The position numbers were made by a program, and so were the translations under genes. A stretch of 64,000 nucleotides of DNA from Allorhizobium paknamense (GTDB lineage Bacteria; Pseudomonadota; Alphaproteobacteria; Rhizobiales; Rhizobiaceae), in assembly GCF_030815125.1 (NCBI RefSeq), contig NZ_JAUSWH010000009.1, positions 124,001 to 188,000 on the forward strand, written 5' to 3'. The notes under the pieces are model-generated. The model did no database searches and was not told the DNA's origin. It saw only the letters and a program-made list of their open reading frames with translations. Shown here one piece after another: positions 1 through 10,704 of this stretch. Position 1 is the stretch's first letter, and the number at the start of each line of letters is the position of its first letter.

Positions 1-6
1 CAGGAC

Positions 7-1413
7 TTACATATGGATCGGCTTGAAGAAGGTCGCCAGCGCTGCCTCCTTCACGGCTTCCGACATGGTGGGATGCGCATGGCAGGTACGGCCCAGATCC
101 TCGGAGGAACCGCCGAATTCCATCAATACAGCGGCTTCATGGATCATTTCGCCTGCACCAAAGCCGACGATATGCACGCCGAGCACGCGGTCCGTCTCCT
201 TGTCGGCCAGCACCTTGACGAACCCATCCGTCACCTGCATGGCACGCGCGCGGCCATTGGCGGTGAAGGGGAACTTGCCAGCCTTGTAAGAAACGCCAGC
301 AGCCTTTAGCTCCTCTTCCGTCTTGCCGACGGAGGCCACTTCCGGCTGGGTATAAACAACACCCGGAATGACATCGTAATTCACATGGCCATGCTGACCG
401 GCCAGGATTTCGGCAAGAGCAACACCCTCATCCTCAGCCTTGTGCGCCAGCATCGGACCCTTGACGACATCGCCGATGGCATAAATGCCCGCAACATTGG
501 TGCGGAAATGACCGTCGATTTCGACGCGGCCACGATTGTCGAGCGCCACACCGGCCTCTTCCAGGCCGAGGCCCGCCGTATAGGGCTTGCGGCCCGTGGC
601 CACCAGCACGACATCGGCTTCCAGCGTCTGCGCTTCACCGCCCTTGACCGGTTCGAAGGTAACCTTGGCGCCGTTGCCAGACTTCACAACCGCCGTCACC
701 TTGGCGCCGAGGTTGAATTCCATGCCCTGCTTGGCCAGCATGCGCTGGAACTGCTTGGACACTTCGCCGTCCATGCCGCCGAGAATGGTATCGAGATATT
801 CGACCACCGTGACCTTCGCGCCCAGGCGCGACCAGACCGAACCCAGTTCCAGGCCGATCACGCCGCCACCGACGACGATCATCTTGCCCGGCACCTTGTC
901 CAGCGCGATGCCGCCGGTGGAGGAAACGATGACCTTCTCATCGATCTCGACGGCGACGCCCGGAATGCCGGCCACTTCCGAACCGGTGGCGATGACGATG
1001 TTCTTTGTTTCCAGAACCTGCTCTTCGCCCTTTTCATTGGTGACGGCGACCTTGCCGGCGGCCACGATCTTGCCGGTGCCCTGGATGCCATCGATCTTGT
1101 TCTTCTTGAACAGGAAGGAAACGCCCTCGACATTGGCCTTCACGACGCTGTCCTTATGGGCCATCATCTTGGCGAGGTTCAGCTTCGGCGCGGGCACTTC
1201 GACGCCGAGATCGGCCATGCCATGCGCAGCATGGGCAAACATTTCCGATGCATGCAGCAGCGCCTTGGAGGGAATGCAGCCGACATTGAGGCAGGTGCCG
1301 CCATAGGTGGCCCGCTTTTCGACCACGGCCACCTTCATGCCCAGCTGCGCTGCCTTGATGGCGCAGACATAACCACCGGGGCCGGAGCCGATTACCACGA
1401 GATCATAAGCCAT
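7..1413 (-). CDS. lpdA: Dihydrolipoyl dehydrogenase (E3)
   Basis: FAD flavoprotein that reoxidises the lipoyl groups of 2-oxoacid dehydrogenase complexes using NAD+. It is 468 residues, normal for the family. GSGPGG near residues 9-14 is the FAD-binding Rossmann motif. CLNVGC (C41 and C46) is the redox disulfide. The C-terminal HPTxxE motif (H447, E452) is the catalytic acid/base pair. I chose the ATG at 1413 because AAGGAA lies about 8 bases upstream and homology begins at MAYDLVV; an in-frame start at 1479 would add 22 residues unlike the family. It is the last gene of the mdh-suc-lpdA array, so it probably serves the SucAB complex. Confidence 0.96.
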   Translation of the reverse strand: MAYDLVVIGSGPGGYVCAIKAAQLGMKVAVVEKRATYGGTCLNVGCIPSKALLHASEMFAHAAHGMADLGVEVPAPKLNLAKMMAHKDSVVKANVEGVSFLFKKNKIDGIQGTGKIVAAGKVAVTNEKGEEQVLETKNIVIATGSEVAGIPGVAVEIDEKVIVSSTGGIALDKVPGKMIVVGGGVIGLELGSVWSRLGAKVTVVEYLDTILGGMDGEVSKQFQRMLAKQGMEFNLGAKVTAVVKSGNGAKVTFEPVKGGEAQTLEADVVLVATGRKPYTAGLGLEEAGVALDNRGRVEIDGHFRTNVAGIYAIGDVVKGPMLAHKAEDEGVALAEILAGQHGHVNYDVIPGVVYTQPEVASVGKTEEELKAAGVSYKAGKFPFTANGRARAMQVTDGFVKVLADKETDRVLGVHIVGFGAGEMIHEAAVLMEFGGSSEDLGRTCHAHPTMSEAVKEAALATFFKPIHM

Positions 1414-1498
1414 TTCAGTCGTTCCTTTGTCTTGATTCAGCGGCCAGACCGCAGTCCGGCGTAAGTCTATGAGCGTCAAGCGCTCAGGTTGAAAAAAA

Positions 1499-2140
1499 TC
1501 AGCCTGCTTTTTCCGTTGCCAGCTTCAGCCCCAGCACGATGAAGACCGCCCCGCTCACCCGATCGATCCATTGGCTGGCGCGGGAAAAAGCCATGCGCAT
1601 CTTCGGCGTCGTCATGAAAATGCTGACACCCACGAACCAGGCAATCAGACAGCTTGCCATGACCAGCCCGTAACCGAACTTCACCATCATCGGCGTGTGC
1701 AGGCTGACCACCGTCGAGAAGATCGACAGGAAGAAGAAAACCGGTTTCGGATTGAGCGCATTGGCGGCGAAGCCCAGCCCGAAAGCTTTTGCCACAGACT
1801 GGCGACGGCTCTCCCCGGCCACCTTGTTCTGCTCAACCGTCATATCCGTCTTGCCAGCTCTCAGCGACTTGATGCCGATATAAACAAGATAGGCGACACC
1901 GCACCACTTGACGATATTGAACAGGTAGATCGACTGGGAAATGATCAGCCCAAGGCCAAGAATGGTGTAGGTCACATGGAACATCAGCGATGTGCCGATG
2001 CCGAAACTGGTGATGATGGCAGACCGCCTGCCATGCAGGATCGACTGGCGCATCACCATGGCAAGATCCGCCCCCGGCGACACGATCGCGAAGGAAAAAA
2101 TGGCCATCAGGGAGGCCAGTTCGAACAGATAGGGATGCAT
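1499..2140 (-). CDS. LysE/RhtB-family amino-acid exporter
   Basis: A 213-residue inner-membrane protein with about six hydrophobic segments. The N-terminal signature SPGADLAMV resembles the PGP motif of LysE/RhtB efflux proteins, and a typical NALNPKPVFFF segment lies in the middle. The family exports amino acids or homoserine lactones; the substrate cannot be read from the sequence. I chose the ATG at 2140 because AGGAG lies 5 bases upstream; a start at 2173 would add 11 residues. It sits between the MAPEG gene and lpdA on the same strand. It is therefore a transporter embedded in a TCA-cycle gene array. A second LysE-family gene is at 40673. Confidence 0.88.
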   Translation of the reverse strand: MHPYLFELASLMAIFSFAIVSPGADLAMVMRQSILHGRRSAIITSFGIGTSLMFHVTYTILGLGLIISQSIYLFNIVKWCGVAYLVYIGIKSLRAGKTDMTVEQNKVAGESRRQSVAKAFGLGFAANALNPKPVFFFLSIFSTVVSLHTPMMVKFGYGLVMASCLIAWFVGVSIFMTTPKMRMAFSRASQWIDRVSGAVFIVLGLKLATEKAG

Positions 2141-2196
2141 CACCGCTCCTGGGCTAGGGTCCATCTGGTTCACGTCAAACCAGAGGGACCCCAGAT

Positions 2197-2231
2197 TTCT
2201 TTGTTTTACCTATTCTTGACGGAAAACCGCT
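2197..2231. repeat. Degenerate family-A element
   Basis: This stretch aligns loosely with the second half of family A, sharing GACGGAAAACCGCT and the T-rich run before it. It abuts the stop codon of the MAPEG gene. It is a decayed fragment, so confidence is modest. Confidence 0.45.
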
Positions 2232-2644
2232 CAGACAATCATCACGACGAACATCAGCGCCAGCCCGATCATCGAGCCAACCCAGACCAGCGAGCGGATA
2301 TAGGGAATACCGGCGAGATAGAGTGGAATATATATGATACGGGCAATGAACCACAGCCACGCCCCGATCAGACCCAGACCGTGCGGATCACCCGCCATGA
2401 TCAGCCCGAAAGCCAGAGCAATGAAGCCAGGGTAGGTTTCGCGGAAATTGGCGGAAGCACGTTCAGCGCGGCCTGCCAGCTTGCCTTCCGGCTTGCGGTT
2501 TCCGTCCCGAGGACCGGCATTCCAAGTGGACCCCAGTTCCTTCGTCGCGGTCATGCCCTGCAAGAGGATATGCACGATCAAAAGCGCCACGCTCCAGCCA
2601 ATGACCGGCAGGAAGGGCGATGCGGCAAGAAAGGTCGGCTCCAT
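2231..2644 (-). CDS. MAPEG-family membrane protein
   Basis: A 137-residue protein with four predicted hydrophobic segments, matching the size and topology of the MAPEG family (membrane-associated proteins in eicosanoid and glutathione metabolism). The loop after the first segment, GSTWNAGPRD, and the later RxxYIPLYxxGIPYxRS stretch are typical of bacterial MAPEG proteins. The true substrate of bacterial members is generally unknown. It lies between sucB and the LysE gene. A perfect hairpin at 2709-2733 and repeat A1 separate it from sucB, so transcription may partly end before it. Confidence 0.85.
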   Translation of the reverse strand: MEPTFLAASPFLPVIGWSVALLIVHILLQGMTATKELGSTWNAGPRDGNRKPEGKLAGRAERASANFRETYPGFIALAFGLIMAGDPHGLGLIGAWLWFIARIIYIPLYLAGIPYIRSLVWVGSMIGLALMFVVMIV

Positions 2645-2708
2645 GCTCAGGCTCTCCTTCTGCGCATTCCACCTTGGAACAAAGTGCCGATGCGCTCCCC
2701 GATGACAA

Positions 2709-2733
2709 CCGGCGGAGATTTTGCCTCCGCCGG
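2709..2733 (-). terminator. Intercistronic hairpin after sucB
   Basis: A perfect 9-bp stem (CCGGCGGAG with CTCCGCCGG) encloses a 7-nt loop. On the minus strand it lies between sucB and the MAPEG gene. There is no good U-tract, so it may attenuate transcription or stabilise the upstream mRNA rather than terminate it. Confidence 0.45.
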
Positions 2734-2750
2734 ATCAAATGCAGATGTCT

Positions 2751-2854
2751 TAGAGCGTTTCATTCTTTCACGGAAACATTGAAACGCTCTAACTTTTTGT
2801 TTCTACGCATTTCCGGACGGAAAACCGGTTCCCACTTTTCCTGGAAATGCTCTA
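2751..2854. repeat. Family-A intergenic element, copy A1
   Basis: Two successive imperfect palindromes. The first has 12-nt arms, TAGAGCGTTTCA and TGAAACGCTCTA, around a CACGGAAACA loop. The second has arms GCATTTCC and GGAAATGC around GGACGGAAAACCGG. The right end, CTCTAG, contains the stop codon of sucB on the minus strand. Other copies are at 9476, 48019, 48964 and 61824. Confidence 0.9.
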
Positions 2855-4072
2855 GAGATCGAGAACCAGACGTTCCGGATCTTCCAGGCTTTCCTTGACG
2901 CGCACCAGGAAGGTGACGGCTTCCTTGCCGTCGACGATGCGGTGGTCATAGGAAAGCGCCAGATACATCATCGGACGAATGACGATCTGCCCACCGACCA
3001 CGACCGGACGCTCCTGGATCTTGTGCATGCCGAGGATACCGGACTGCGGCGCGTTCAGGATCGGCGAGGACATCAGCGAACCGTAGACACCGCCATTGGT
3101 GATGGTGAAGGTGCCGCCCTGCATGTCCGCCATGGAGAGCGTGTTATCGCGGGCAGCCTTAGCCAGACGGCCCAGTTCCTTTTCGACACCGGCAATCGAC
3201 AGCTGGTCGGCATCACGGATAACCGGAACCACCAGACCCTTGTCGGTGCCAACGGCCATGCCGATGTGGCAGTAGTTCTTGTAGATGATGTCCGTGCCGT
3301 CGATCTCGGCGTTGATGGCCGGAAGTTCCTTCAGAGCGTGGGTCACGGCCTTGGTGAAGAAGCCCATGAAGCCCATCTTCACGCCATGCTTCTTTTCGAA
3401 GATGTCCTTGTACTTGGCGCGCAGGTCCATCACAGCCTTCATGTCCACCTCGTTATAGGTGGTCAGCATGGCGGCGGTGTTCTGGGCATCCTTCAGGCGC
3501 TTGGCGATGGTCTGGCGCAGGCGGGTCATCTTGACGCGCTCTTCGCGGACCTGATCGTCAGCCGAGGAGACCGGACGCGGCGCTGCAGCCGGAGCCGGTG
3601 CGGCAGCGGTCGTGCCCTTGGCGATGGCGGCGAGAACGTCACCCTTCAACACCTGACCACGCTTGCCGGAACCATCGACATCGGCGGTGTTGATATTGTT
3701 ATCGGCAGCAAGCTTGGCAGCGGCAGGCGCAGCCGGCATCGCGGCAGCCGGAGCCGCAGGAGCAGCGGCCGGAGCCGGAGCGGCAGCGGCCGGTGCGGGG
3801 GCAGCGGCGGCAGGAGCAGCCGCGCCAGCGGAAGCACCCTCGGCGATCTGGCCGAGCAGCGCGCCAAGGCCGACGGTCTCGCCGTTCTGGGCAACGATTT
3901 CGGTCAGCACGCCGGATGCCGGGGCCGGAACTTCAACCGTTACCTTGTCGGTTTCCAGTTCGACGAGCGGCTCGTCAGCCTTCACGACATCGCCAACCTT
4001 CTTGAACCAGGTGCCGACCGTGGCTTCGCTGACGGATTCTCCCAGGGTGGGAACGCGGATTTCAGTGGCCAT
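2852..4072 (-). CDS. sucB: 2-oxoglutarate dehydrogenase E2 (dihydrolipoyl succinyltransferase)
   Basis: Core subunit that transfers the succinyl group from lipoyl-lysine to CoA. It has 406 residues. The N-terminal lipoyl domain carries [10 protein letters not shown] with lipoyl lysine K43. A flexible Ala/Pro-rich linker covers roughly residues 78-125, followed by a peripheral-subunit-binding domain near 125-160. The C-terminal catalytic domain ends with DHRIVDG (H377, D381). It follows sucA at a gap of about 55 bases. Its stop codon lies inside repeat A1, so the repeat end sets the last bases of the gene. Confidence 0.97.
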   Translation of the reverse strand: MATEIRVPTLGESVSEATVGTWFKKVGDVVKADEPLVELETDKVTVEVPAPASGVLTEIVAQNGETVGLGALLGQIAEGASAGAAAPAAAAPAPAAAAPAPAAAPAAPAAAMPAAPAAAKLAADNNINTADVDGSGKRGQVLKGDVLAAIAKGTTAAAPAPAAAPRPVSSADDQVREERVKMTRLRQTIAKRLKDAQNTAAMLTTYNEVDMKAVMDLRAKYKDIFEKKHGVKMGFMGFFTKAVTHALKELPAINAEIDGTDIIYKNYCHIGMAVGTDKGLVVPVIRDADQLSIAGVEKELGRLAKAARDNTLSMADMQGGTFTITNGGVYGSLMSSPILNAPQSGILGMHKIQERPVVVGGQIVIRPMMYLALSYDHRIVDGKEAVTFLVRVKESLEDPERLVLDL

Positions 4073-4127
4073 AATTAGGATTCCATTGATCTATGGGCGT
4101 TTCGGGCGAAGAGAGTGGCGGGCGGCA

Positions 4128-7124
4128 TCAGCCGCCCAGCGCGTCTTCCAGGAAGGCTTCAAGCTGCGCGATGTGCTTGGACATCAGGCCGGTTGCCGGA
4201 GAGGCAGCGGCCGGACGGCCCGTATAGCGCACGCGCTGATACTTGGCATCGATATGCGCCAGAACCCATTCCAGATAGGGATCGATGAAGGACCAGGCGC
4301 CCATGTTCTTGGGCTCTTCCTGGCACCAGACCATTTCCGCATTGCGGAAACGGGACAATTCATTGATCAGCGCCTTGGCCGGGAACGGGTAGAGCTGTTC
4401 GATGCGCAGCAGGTAGATGTCATCGATCCCGCGCTTTTCACGCTCTTCCAGCAGGTCGTAATAGACCTTGCCCGTGCACATCACGACGCGGCGGATCTTG
4501 GCATCCTTCTGCAGCTTGATCGGGCCGTCCTTGATCATCTCCGCATCGTCCCACAGCAGGCGGTGGAACGAGCTTTCGCCCGCCAGTTCCGCCAGCGTCG
4601 ACTGGGCGCGCTTGTGGCGCAGCAGCGACTTCGGCGTCATCAGGATCAGCGGCTTGCGGAAGTCACGCTTCATCTGGCGGCGCAGAATGTGGAAGTAGTT
4701 GGCCGGCGTCGTGCAGTTGGCAACCTGCATATTGTCTTCGGCGCACATCTGCAGCCAGCGCTCCAGACGGGCAGAAGAGTGTTCCGGACCCTGACCTTCA
4801 TAGCCATGCGGCAGAAGGCAGACGAGACCGGACATGCGCAGCCACTTGCGTTCACCGGACGAGATGAACTGGTCGAACACCACCTGCGCACCGTTGGCGA
4901 AGTCACCGAACTGGGCTTCCCACAGCGTCAGCGCATTCGGACGAGCCAGCGAATAGCCATATTCGAAACCGAGCACGGCCTCTTCCGACAGCATCGAGTT
5001 GATGACTTCGTAACGAGCCTGGTTCGGCGCGAGATTGGCGAGCGGAATATAACGCTCCTCGGTTTCCTGATCGTAGAGAACCGAATGGCGCTGCGAGAAG
5101 GTGCCGCGCTCGCAATCCTGACCGGACAGGCGGATCTTGTGACCGTCCAGAACCAGCGAACCGAAGGCCAATGCTTCGGCCATGGCCCAGTCGATCCCCT
5201 CGCCCGTCTCGATCATCTGGGCGCGGTTTTCCATGAAGCGCTGGATGGTGCGGTGCGCCTTGAAACCTTCCGGAATGGTGGAGAGCTTCCGCCCGATTTC
5301 CTTGAGGCTCTTCATCGGCACGGCGGTCTTGCCGCGGCGCTGCTCGTCGGCATTGTCCGCGGCACGCAGCCCGGACCAGGCGCCGTCCAGCCAGTCGGCC
5401 TTGTTCGGCTTGTAGCTCTGGCCGGCTTCGAATTCCTGCTCCAGATGGGCGCGCCAGTCGGCCCGCATCTTTTCCAGATCGCCTTCGGTGATCAGGCCTT
5501 CCGCGATCAGACGGTCGGCATAAAGCTGCACGACGGTCTTGTGAGCGCGGATTTCCTTGTACATCTTCGGCTGCGTGAAGCTCGGCTCATCGCCTTCATT
5601 GTGGCCGAAGCGGCGATAGCAGAACATGTCCACCACGACCGGCTTGTGGAACTTCATGCGGAATTCGGTGGCCACCTTGGCGGCATAGACCACGGCTTCC
5701 GGATCGTCGCCATTGACGTGGAAGATCGGCGCTTCGATCATCTTGGCCACATCCGACGGATAGGGCGAAGAGCGCGAGAAGGCCGGATTGGTGGTGAAAC
5801 CGATCTGGTTGTTGATGATGAAGTGCATGGTGCCGGCCACGCGGTGACCGCGCAGACCCGACAGGCCGAGGATTTCGGCCACAACACCCTGACCGGCAAA
5901 AGCCGCATCACCATGGATCAGGAGCGGCAGAACCTTGGCACGCTCCTTGAGCGGGATCACGTCGCCGTCCCAGACCTTGGCAAGCTGGTCCTGCTTGGCG
6001 CGGGCCTTGCCCATGACCACCGGATTGACGATTTCCAGGTGCGACGGGTTGGCCGTCAACGACAGGTGCACCTTGTTGTTGTCGAATTCACGGTCGGAGG
6101 AGGCGCCGAGGTGATACTTCACGTCGCCGGAACCTTCGACTTCATCAGGCTTGAAGGAGCCGCCCTTGAATTCGTGGAACACGGCGCGATGCGGCTTGTG
6201 CATCACATTGGTCAGCACGTTCAGACGGCCACGATGCGCCATGCCAAGCACGACTTCCTCAAGGCCTTCCTGACCGCCGCGCTTGATGATCTGCTCCAGC
6301 GCCGGGATGAGCGATTCTCCGCCATCGAGACCGAAACGCTTGGTGCCCTTGTACTTCACATCGATAAACTGCTCGAAGCCTTCTGCCTCGATCAGCTTGG
6401 AAAGGATCGCCTTCTTGCCTTCCGCAGTGAACTCGACGCCCTTGTCCGGCCCTTCGATGCGCTCCTGAATCCACTGCTTTTCCTCCGGGTTGGAGATATG
6501 CATGAATTCGACGCCCAGCGTCGTGCAATAGGTGCGCTCGAGAATATCGATCATCTGCGGGATCGTGGCATATTCCAGACCCAGCACGTTATCGATGAAG
6601 ATCTTGCGGCCGTAATCAGCTTCGGTGAAGCCGTAATTGCTCGGCGAAAGCTCGTTATAATCGTCAACCGGCGCGGCAAGGCCCAGCGGGTCCAGCTTCG
6701 CATGCAGATGGCCGCGCATGCGATAGGCGCGGATCATCATGATGGCACGGACGCTGTCGCGGGTGGCCTGCAGCACTTCCGCCTCGGACACCGGCTTGCC
6801 GGTGGCGGCAGCGGAGGCTTCCGCCTTGTCCTTCACCTTCTTTTCGATAACCTTTTCCACCTGGCCCCAGTTTCCGTCCAGCGCGGAGACCAGTTCGCCG
6901 TTCGGCGTGATCGGCCAGTTCTTCTTCTTCCAGGAAGCGCCGCTGGCAGCCTTCTTCACATCGGCGGGACTGTCGCCCAGCGCCTTGAAGAAAGCCTGCC
7001 ATTCCGCGGAAACCGAATTGGGATCTTCTTCGTAGCGCGCATAAAGCTGCTCGATATAGATCGCGTTCGATCCGTCCAGGAACGACGTGATCTGAAACTG
7101 CTCGTTGGCTTCTTGCCTTGCCAT
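4128..7124 (-). CDS. sucA: 2-oxoglutarate dehydrogenase E1 (thiamine-dependent)
   Basis: Decarboxylates 2-oxoglutarate and reductively succinylates the E2 lipoyl group. It has 998 residues, normal for rhizobial proteins. The motifs MAHRGRLNVL, HGDAAFAGQG and NNQIGFTT belong to the thiamine-diphosphate site. The N-terminal YIEQLYARYEEDPNSV segment is the usual E2-binding region. I chose the start at 7124 (MARQEANEQF); upstream in-frame codons to 7232 lack family similarity. The ribosome-binding site is weak, with GGAG about 15 bases away, which suggests coupling or leader control. sucD lies upstream, with a GC-rich hairpin at 7290-7321 between them. Confidence 0.97.
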   Translation of the reverse strand: MARQEANEQFQITSFLDGSNAIYIEQLYARYEEDPNSVSAEWQAFFKALGDSPADVKKAASGASWKKKNWPITPNGELVSALDGNWGQVEKVIEKKVKDKAEASAAATGKPVSEAEVLQATRDSVRAIMMIRAYRMRGHLHAKLDPLGLAAPVDDYNELSPSNYGFTEADYGRKIFIDNVLGLEYATIPQMIDILERTYCTTLGVEFMHISNPEEKQWIQERIEGPDKGVEFTAEGKKAILSKLIEAEGFEQFIDVKYKGTKRFGLDGGESLIPALEQIIKRGGQEGLEEVVLGMAHRGRLNVLTNVMHKPHRAVFHEFKGGSFKPDEVEGSGDVKYHLGASSDREFDNNKVHLSLTANPSHLEIVNPVVMGKARAKQDQLAKVWDGDVIPLKERAKVLPLLIHGDAAFAGQGVVAEILGLSGLRGHRVAGTMHFIINNQIGFTTNPAFSRSSPYPSDVAKMIEAPIFHVNGDDPEAVVYAAKVATEFRMKFHKPVVVDMFCYRRFGHNEGDEPSFTQPKMYKEIRAHKTVVQLYADRLIAEGLITEGDLEKMRADWRAHLEQEFEAGQSYKPNKADWLDGAWSGLRAADNADEQRRGKTAVPMKSLKEIGRKLSTIPEGFKAHRTIQRFMENRAQMIETGEGIDWAMAEALAFGSLVLDGHKIRLSGQDCERGTFSQRHSVLYDQETEERYIPLANLAPNQARYEVINSMLSEEAVLGFEYGYSLARPNALTLWEAQFGDFANGAQVVFDQFISSGERKWLRMSGLVCLLPHGYEGQGPEHSSARLERWLQMCAEDNMQVANCTTPANYFHILRRQMKRDFRKPLILMTPKSLLRHKRAQSTLAELAGESSFHRLLWDDAEMIKDGPIKLQKDAKIRRVVMCTGKVYYDLLEEREKRGIDDIYLLRIEQLYPFPAKALINELSRFRNAEMVWCQEEPKNMGAWSFIDPYLEWVLAHIDAKYQRVRYTGRPAAASPATGLMSKHIAQLEAFLEDALGG

Positions 7125-7289
7125 GGTTTTCTGCGGGCTCCAAAGCCCGCCTCCCGACTTGTGGTCACACCGAATTTTCGGCTTTACGCATATGCCAGCC
7201 GAGGCTTGCGCTTCGCTGGAGGGTGGAGCCATCGCTCCCGAATATCATCTCGAACGCCGCGAGTTGAACGACATTGCTCGAGGTCCGAC

Positions 7290-7321
7290 CGGGCGGGTTC
7301 GTCTTTAAAGACGCCCGCCCG
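7290..7321 (-). promoter_or_regulatory. Hairpin between sucD and sucA
   Basis: CGGGCGGG pairs with CCCGCCCG, and inside it CGTCTTT pairs with AAAGACG, leaving only a 2-nt bulge. It lies in the sucD-sucA gap (minus-strand transcript). There is no U-tract, so it looks like an mRNA processing or stabilising structure rather than a terminator. Confidence 0.5.
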
Positions 7322-7338
7322 CTCTTCTCATAAGTGGT

Positions 7339-8241
7339 TCAGCCCTTCAGGACTTCAACCAGCGTTTTGCCCAGACGCGCCGGGGACGGCGAAACCTTGA
7401 TGCCAGCCGCTTCCATGGCGGCAATCTTGGATTCAGCATCGCCTTTGCCACCGGAAACCACGGCACCGGCATGGCCCATGGTGCGGCCCTTCGGCGCGGT
7501 GCGGCCAGCAATAAAGCCAGCCATCGGCTTCTTGCGGCCCTTCTTGGCTTCATCGATCAGGAACTGGGCGGCGTCTTCTTCCGCCGAGCCACCGATTTCA
7601 CCGATCATGATGATCGACTGGGTGGCTTCGTCGGCGAGGAACATTTCCAGGACGTCGATGAATTCCGTGCCCTTGACCGGGTCCCCACCGATACCGACAG
7701 CCGTCGTCTGGCCGAGACCTTCATTGGAGGTCTGGAACACGGCTTCATAGGTCAGCGTGCCGGAGCGCGACACGATCCCAACCGAACCCTTGCGGAAGAT
7801 CGAGCCCGGCATGATGCCGATCTTGCATTCTTCCGGCGTCAGGATGCCCGGGCAGTTCGGGCCGAGCAGACGGGACTTGGACTTTTCGAGCTTGGCCTTG
7901 ACGCGCACCATGTCCATCACCGGAATACCTTCGGTGATGCAGGTGATGAAGGGGATTTCCGCCTCGATCGCCTCGATAATGGCGTCCGCAGCGCCTGCCG
8001 GCGGAACGTAGATCACGGTCGCATCCGCGCCGGTCTTGTCCTTGGCTTCGGCAACGGAAGCGAAGATCGGCAGGCTTTCGCCCTTCGAGCCGGTCCAGGT
8101 TTCGCCACCCTTCTTCGGGTGAATACCGCCGACCATCTGCGTGCCGTAGTAAGCCAGCGCCTGTTCGGTGTGGAAAGTACCGGTCTTGCCGGTCAGGCCC
8201 TGCACGAGGACCTTGGTGTTCTTGTTTACAAGAATAGACAT
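7339..8241 (-). CDS. sucD: Succinyl-CoA synthetase, alpha subunit
   Basis: Forms succinate and ATP (or GTP) from succinyl-CoA together with SucC. It has 300 residues. The N-terminal CoA-binding Rossmann region contains [12 protein letters not shown]. The SRSGTLTYE motif and the [17 protein letters not shown] stretch carrying the phosphorylated histidine are both present. The start at 8241 lies 17 bases after the sucC stop codon, so the two genes are co-transcribed. No unusual residues were noticed. Confidence 0.97.
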   Translation of the reverse strand: MSILVNKNTKVLVQGLTGKTGTFHTEQALAYYGTQMVGGIHPKKGGETWTGSKGESLPIFASVAEAKDKTGADATVIYVPPAGAADAIIEAIEAEIPFITCITEGIPVMDMVRVKAKLEKSKSRLLGPNCPGILTPEECKIGIMPGSIFRKGSVGIVSRSGTLTYEAVFQTSNEGLGQTTAVGIGGDPVKGTEFIDVLEMFLADEATQSIIMIGEIGGSAEEDAAQFLIDEAKKGRKKPMAGFIAGRTAPKGRTMGHAGAVVSGGKGDAESKIAAMEAAGIKVSPSPARLGKTLVEVLKG

Positions 8242-8258
8242 CAGTTAGGTCCCTCAGA

Positions 8259-9452
8259 TTAGCCGTTGATCGCCGCGACGATCTTCTTGGCAGCGTCGTC
8301 CAGATCGTCGGCAGCCGTGATGGCGAGGCCGGATTCGTTCAGGAGCTTCTTGCCAAGTTCGACATTGGTGCCTTCGAGACGCACGACGAGCGGAACCTTG
8401 AGGCCGACTTCCTTGACGGCTGCGATCACGCCTTCGGCGATCACGTCGCACTTCATAATGCCGCCGAAGATGTTGACGAGGATGCCCTCGACCTTCGGGT
8501 CAGCGGTGATGATCTTGAAGGCCGCCGCGACCTTCTCCTTGCCGGCGCCACCGCCGACGTCGCAGAAGTTAGCCGGCTCCTTGCCGTAAAGCTTGATGAT
8601 GTCCATCGTCGCCATGGCGAGACCGGCGCCGTTGACCATGCAGCCGATATTGCCGTCGAGGGCGACGTAGGCCAGATCCCACTTGGAGGCTTCGATTTCC
8701 TTGGAATCTTCTTCGGTCTCGTCACGCAGGGCGCGCACGTCGTCGTGGCGGAACAGTGCGTTGCCGTCGAAGGACACCTTGGCGTCGAGAACACGCAGAT
8801 GGCCATTGGTCATGACGATCAGCGGGTTGATCTCGAGAAGCGCCATGTCCTTTTCGTTGAAGGCCTTGTAGAGCGCCGGGAAGAGCGACTTGGCGTCTTC
8901 CACGGCTACGCCCTCGAGAGCGAGCGCTGCGGAAATCTTCGCCACATCCTCAGCCGTCACGCCGGTTTCCGGGTCGATGGCGATGGTGTGGATCTTTTCC
9001 GGCGTGTCATGGGCAACGGCTTCGATGTCCATACCGCCTTCGGTGGAGACCACGAAAGCCACACGGCCTACCGAGCGGTCGACCAGCAGCGAGCAGTAGA
9101 GTTCGCGGGAAATGTCGGCGCCATCTTCGATGTAGAGACGGTTGACCTGCTTGCCGGCTTCACCCGTCTGGGCGGTCACCAGCGTGTTGCCCAGCATGTC
9201 CTTGGCGTGCGCGACGACTTCGTCGATCGACTTCGCCAGACGAACGCCACCCTTGGCATCCGGGCCGAGCTCCTTGAACTTGCCCTTGCCGCGGCCGCCA
9301 GCATGGATCTGGCTCTTGACCACGTAGAGCGGGCCGGGCAGCTGCTTGGCAGCGGCGGCGGCATCATCGGCGGAGAGGATCGCCACACCTTCGGCGACCG
9401 GCGCGCCATAGCCCTTCAGGAGAGCCTTGGCCTGATATTCATGAATGTTCAT
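8259..9452 (-). CDS. sucC: Succinyl-CoA synthetase, beta subunit
   Basis: The nucleotide-binding partner of SucD, 397 residues. It opens with [12 protein letters not shown], the classic start of this subunit. An ATP-grasp domain covers most of the N-terminal half, with the [11 protein letters not shown] loop near residues 50-60. The C-terminal CoA-ligase domain contains GGGAGKEKV and [10 protein letters not shown]. It is the first gene of the suc cluster after mdh. Repeat A2 and the mdh terminator-like hairpin lie upstream of it, so sucC may have its own promoter there. Confidence 0.97.
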   Translation of the reverse strand: MNIHEYQAKALLKGYGAPVAEGVAILSADDAAAAAKQLPGPLYVVKSQIHAGGRGKGKFKELGPDAKGGVRLAKSIDEVVAHAKDMLGNTLVTAQTGEAGKQVNRLYIEDGADISRELYCSLLVDRSVGRVAFVVSTEGGMDIEAVAHDTPEKIHTIAIDPETGVTAEDVAKISAALALEGVAVEDAKSLFPALYKAFNEKDMALLEINPLIVMTNGHLRVLDAKVSFDGNALFRHDDVRALRDETEEDSKEIEASKWDLAYVALDGNIGCMVNGAGLAMATMDIIKLYGKEPANFCDVGGGAGKEKVAAAFKIITADPKVEGILVNIFGGIMKCDVIAEGVIAAVKEVGLKVPLVVRLEGTNVELGKKLLNESGLAITAADDLDDAAKKIVAAING

Positions 9453-9475
9453 CGTCTGGTCCTATCGTTGGGCCT

Positions 9476-9580
9476 TAGAGCGATTCAATGCTTCACGGAA
9501 ACACTGAATCGCTCTAACTCTTTCTTTTTACGCATTTCCGGACGGAAAACCGCTAGGTACTTTTCCTGGAATTGCTCTAG
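9476..9580. repeat. Family-A intergenic element, copy A2
   Basis: Same architecture as A1. The first stem reads TAGAGCGATTCA/TGAATCGCTCTA, differing from A1 by a T-to-A change matched by its partner, so pairing is kept. The second half, ACGCATTTCCGGACGGAAAACCG, is nearly identical to A1. Confidence 0.9.
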
Positions 9581-9591
9581 ATCGGAAATGA

Positions 9592-9634
9592 GAAAACGCG
9601 CCACACGGATGCCCTTTCCGGCATCCGTGTGGCG
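9592..9634 (-). terminator. Rho-independent terminator of mdh
   Basis: A perfect 15-bp stem (9599-9613 with 9620-9634) has a 6-nt loop. On the minus strand it is followed by TTTTCTC. It lies just after the mdh stop codon. Read-through or a second promoter is needed if mdh and sucC share a transcript. Confidence 0.8.
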
Positions 9635-9643
9635 TTCATGCCA

Positions 9644-10621
<978 letters not shown>

Positions 10622-10675
10622 TCAGATCCAAAACAAGGCGGGCTCAGGATCATCGGGCCGGCCTTTGCGTAAAAC

Positions 10676-10704
10676 CGCATAGCCCGAGGCGCAAAAAATC
10701 GCAA
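10676..10704 (-). promoter_or_regulatory. Candidate σ70 promoter for mdh
   Basis: On the minus strand TTGCGA, 17 bases, then TATGCG resembles a -35/-10 pair, ending about 70 bases before the mdh ATG. This is motif reading only. Confidence 0.35.

Noticed and set aside
3663..7400. Plus-strand open frame of 1245 codons opposite sucB and sucA
   Set aside because: It is antisense to two clear genes in GC-rich DNA, with low-complexity, Arg/His-rich translation and no family motif.
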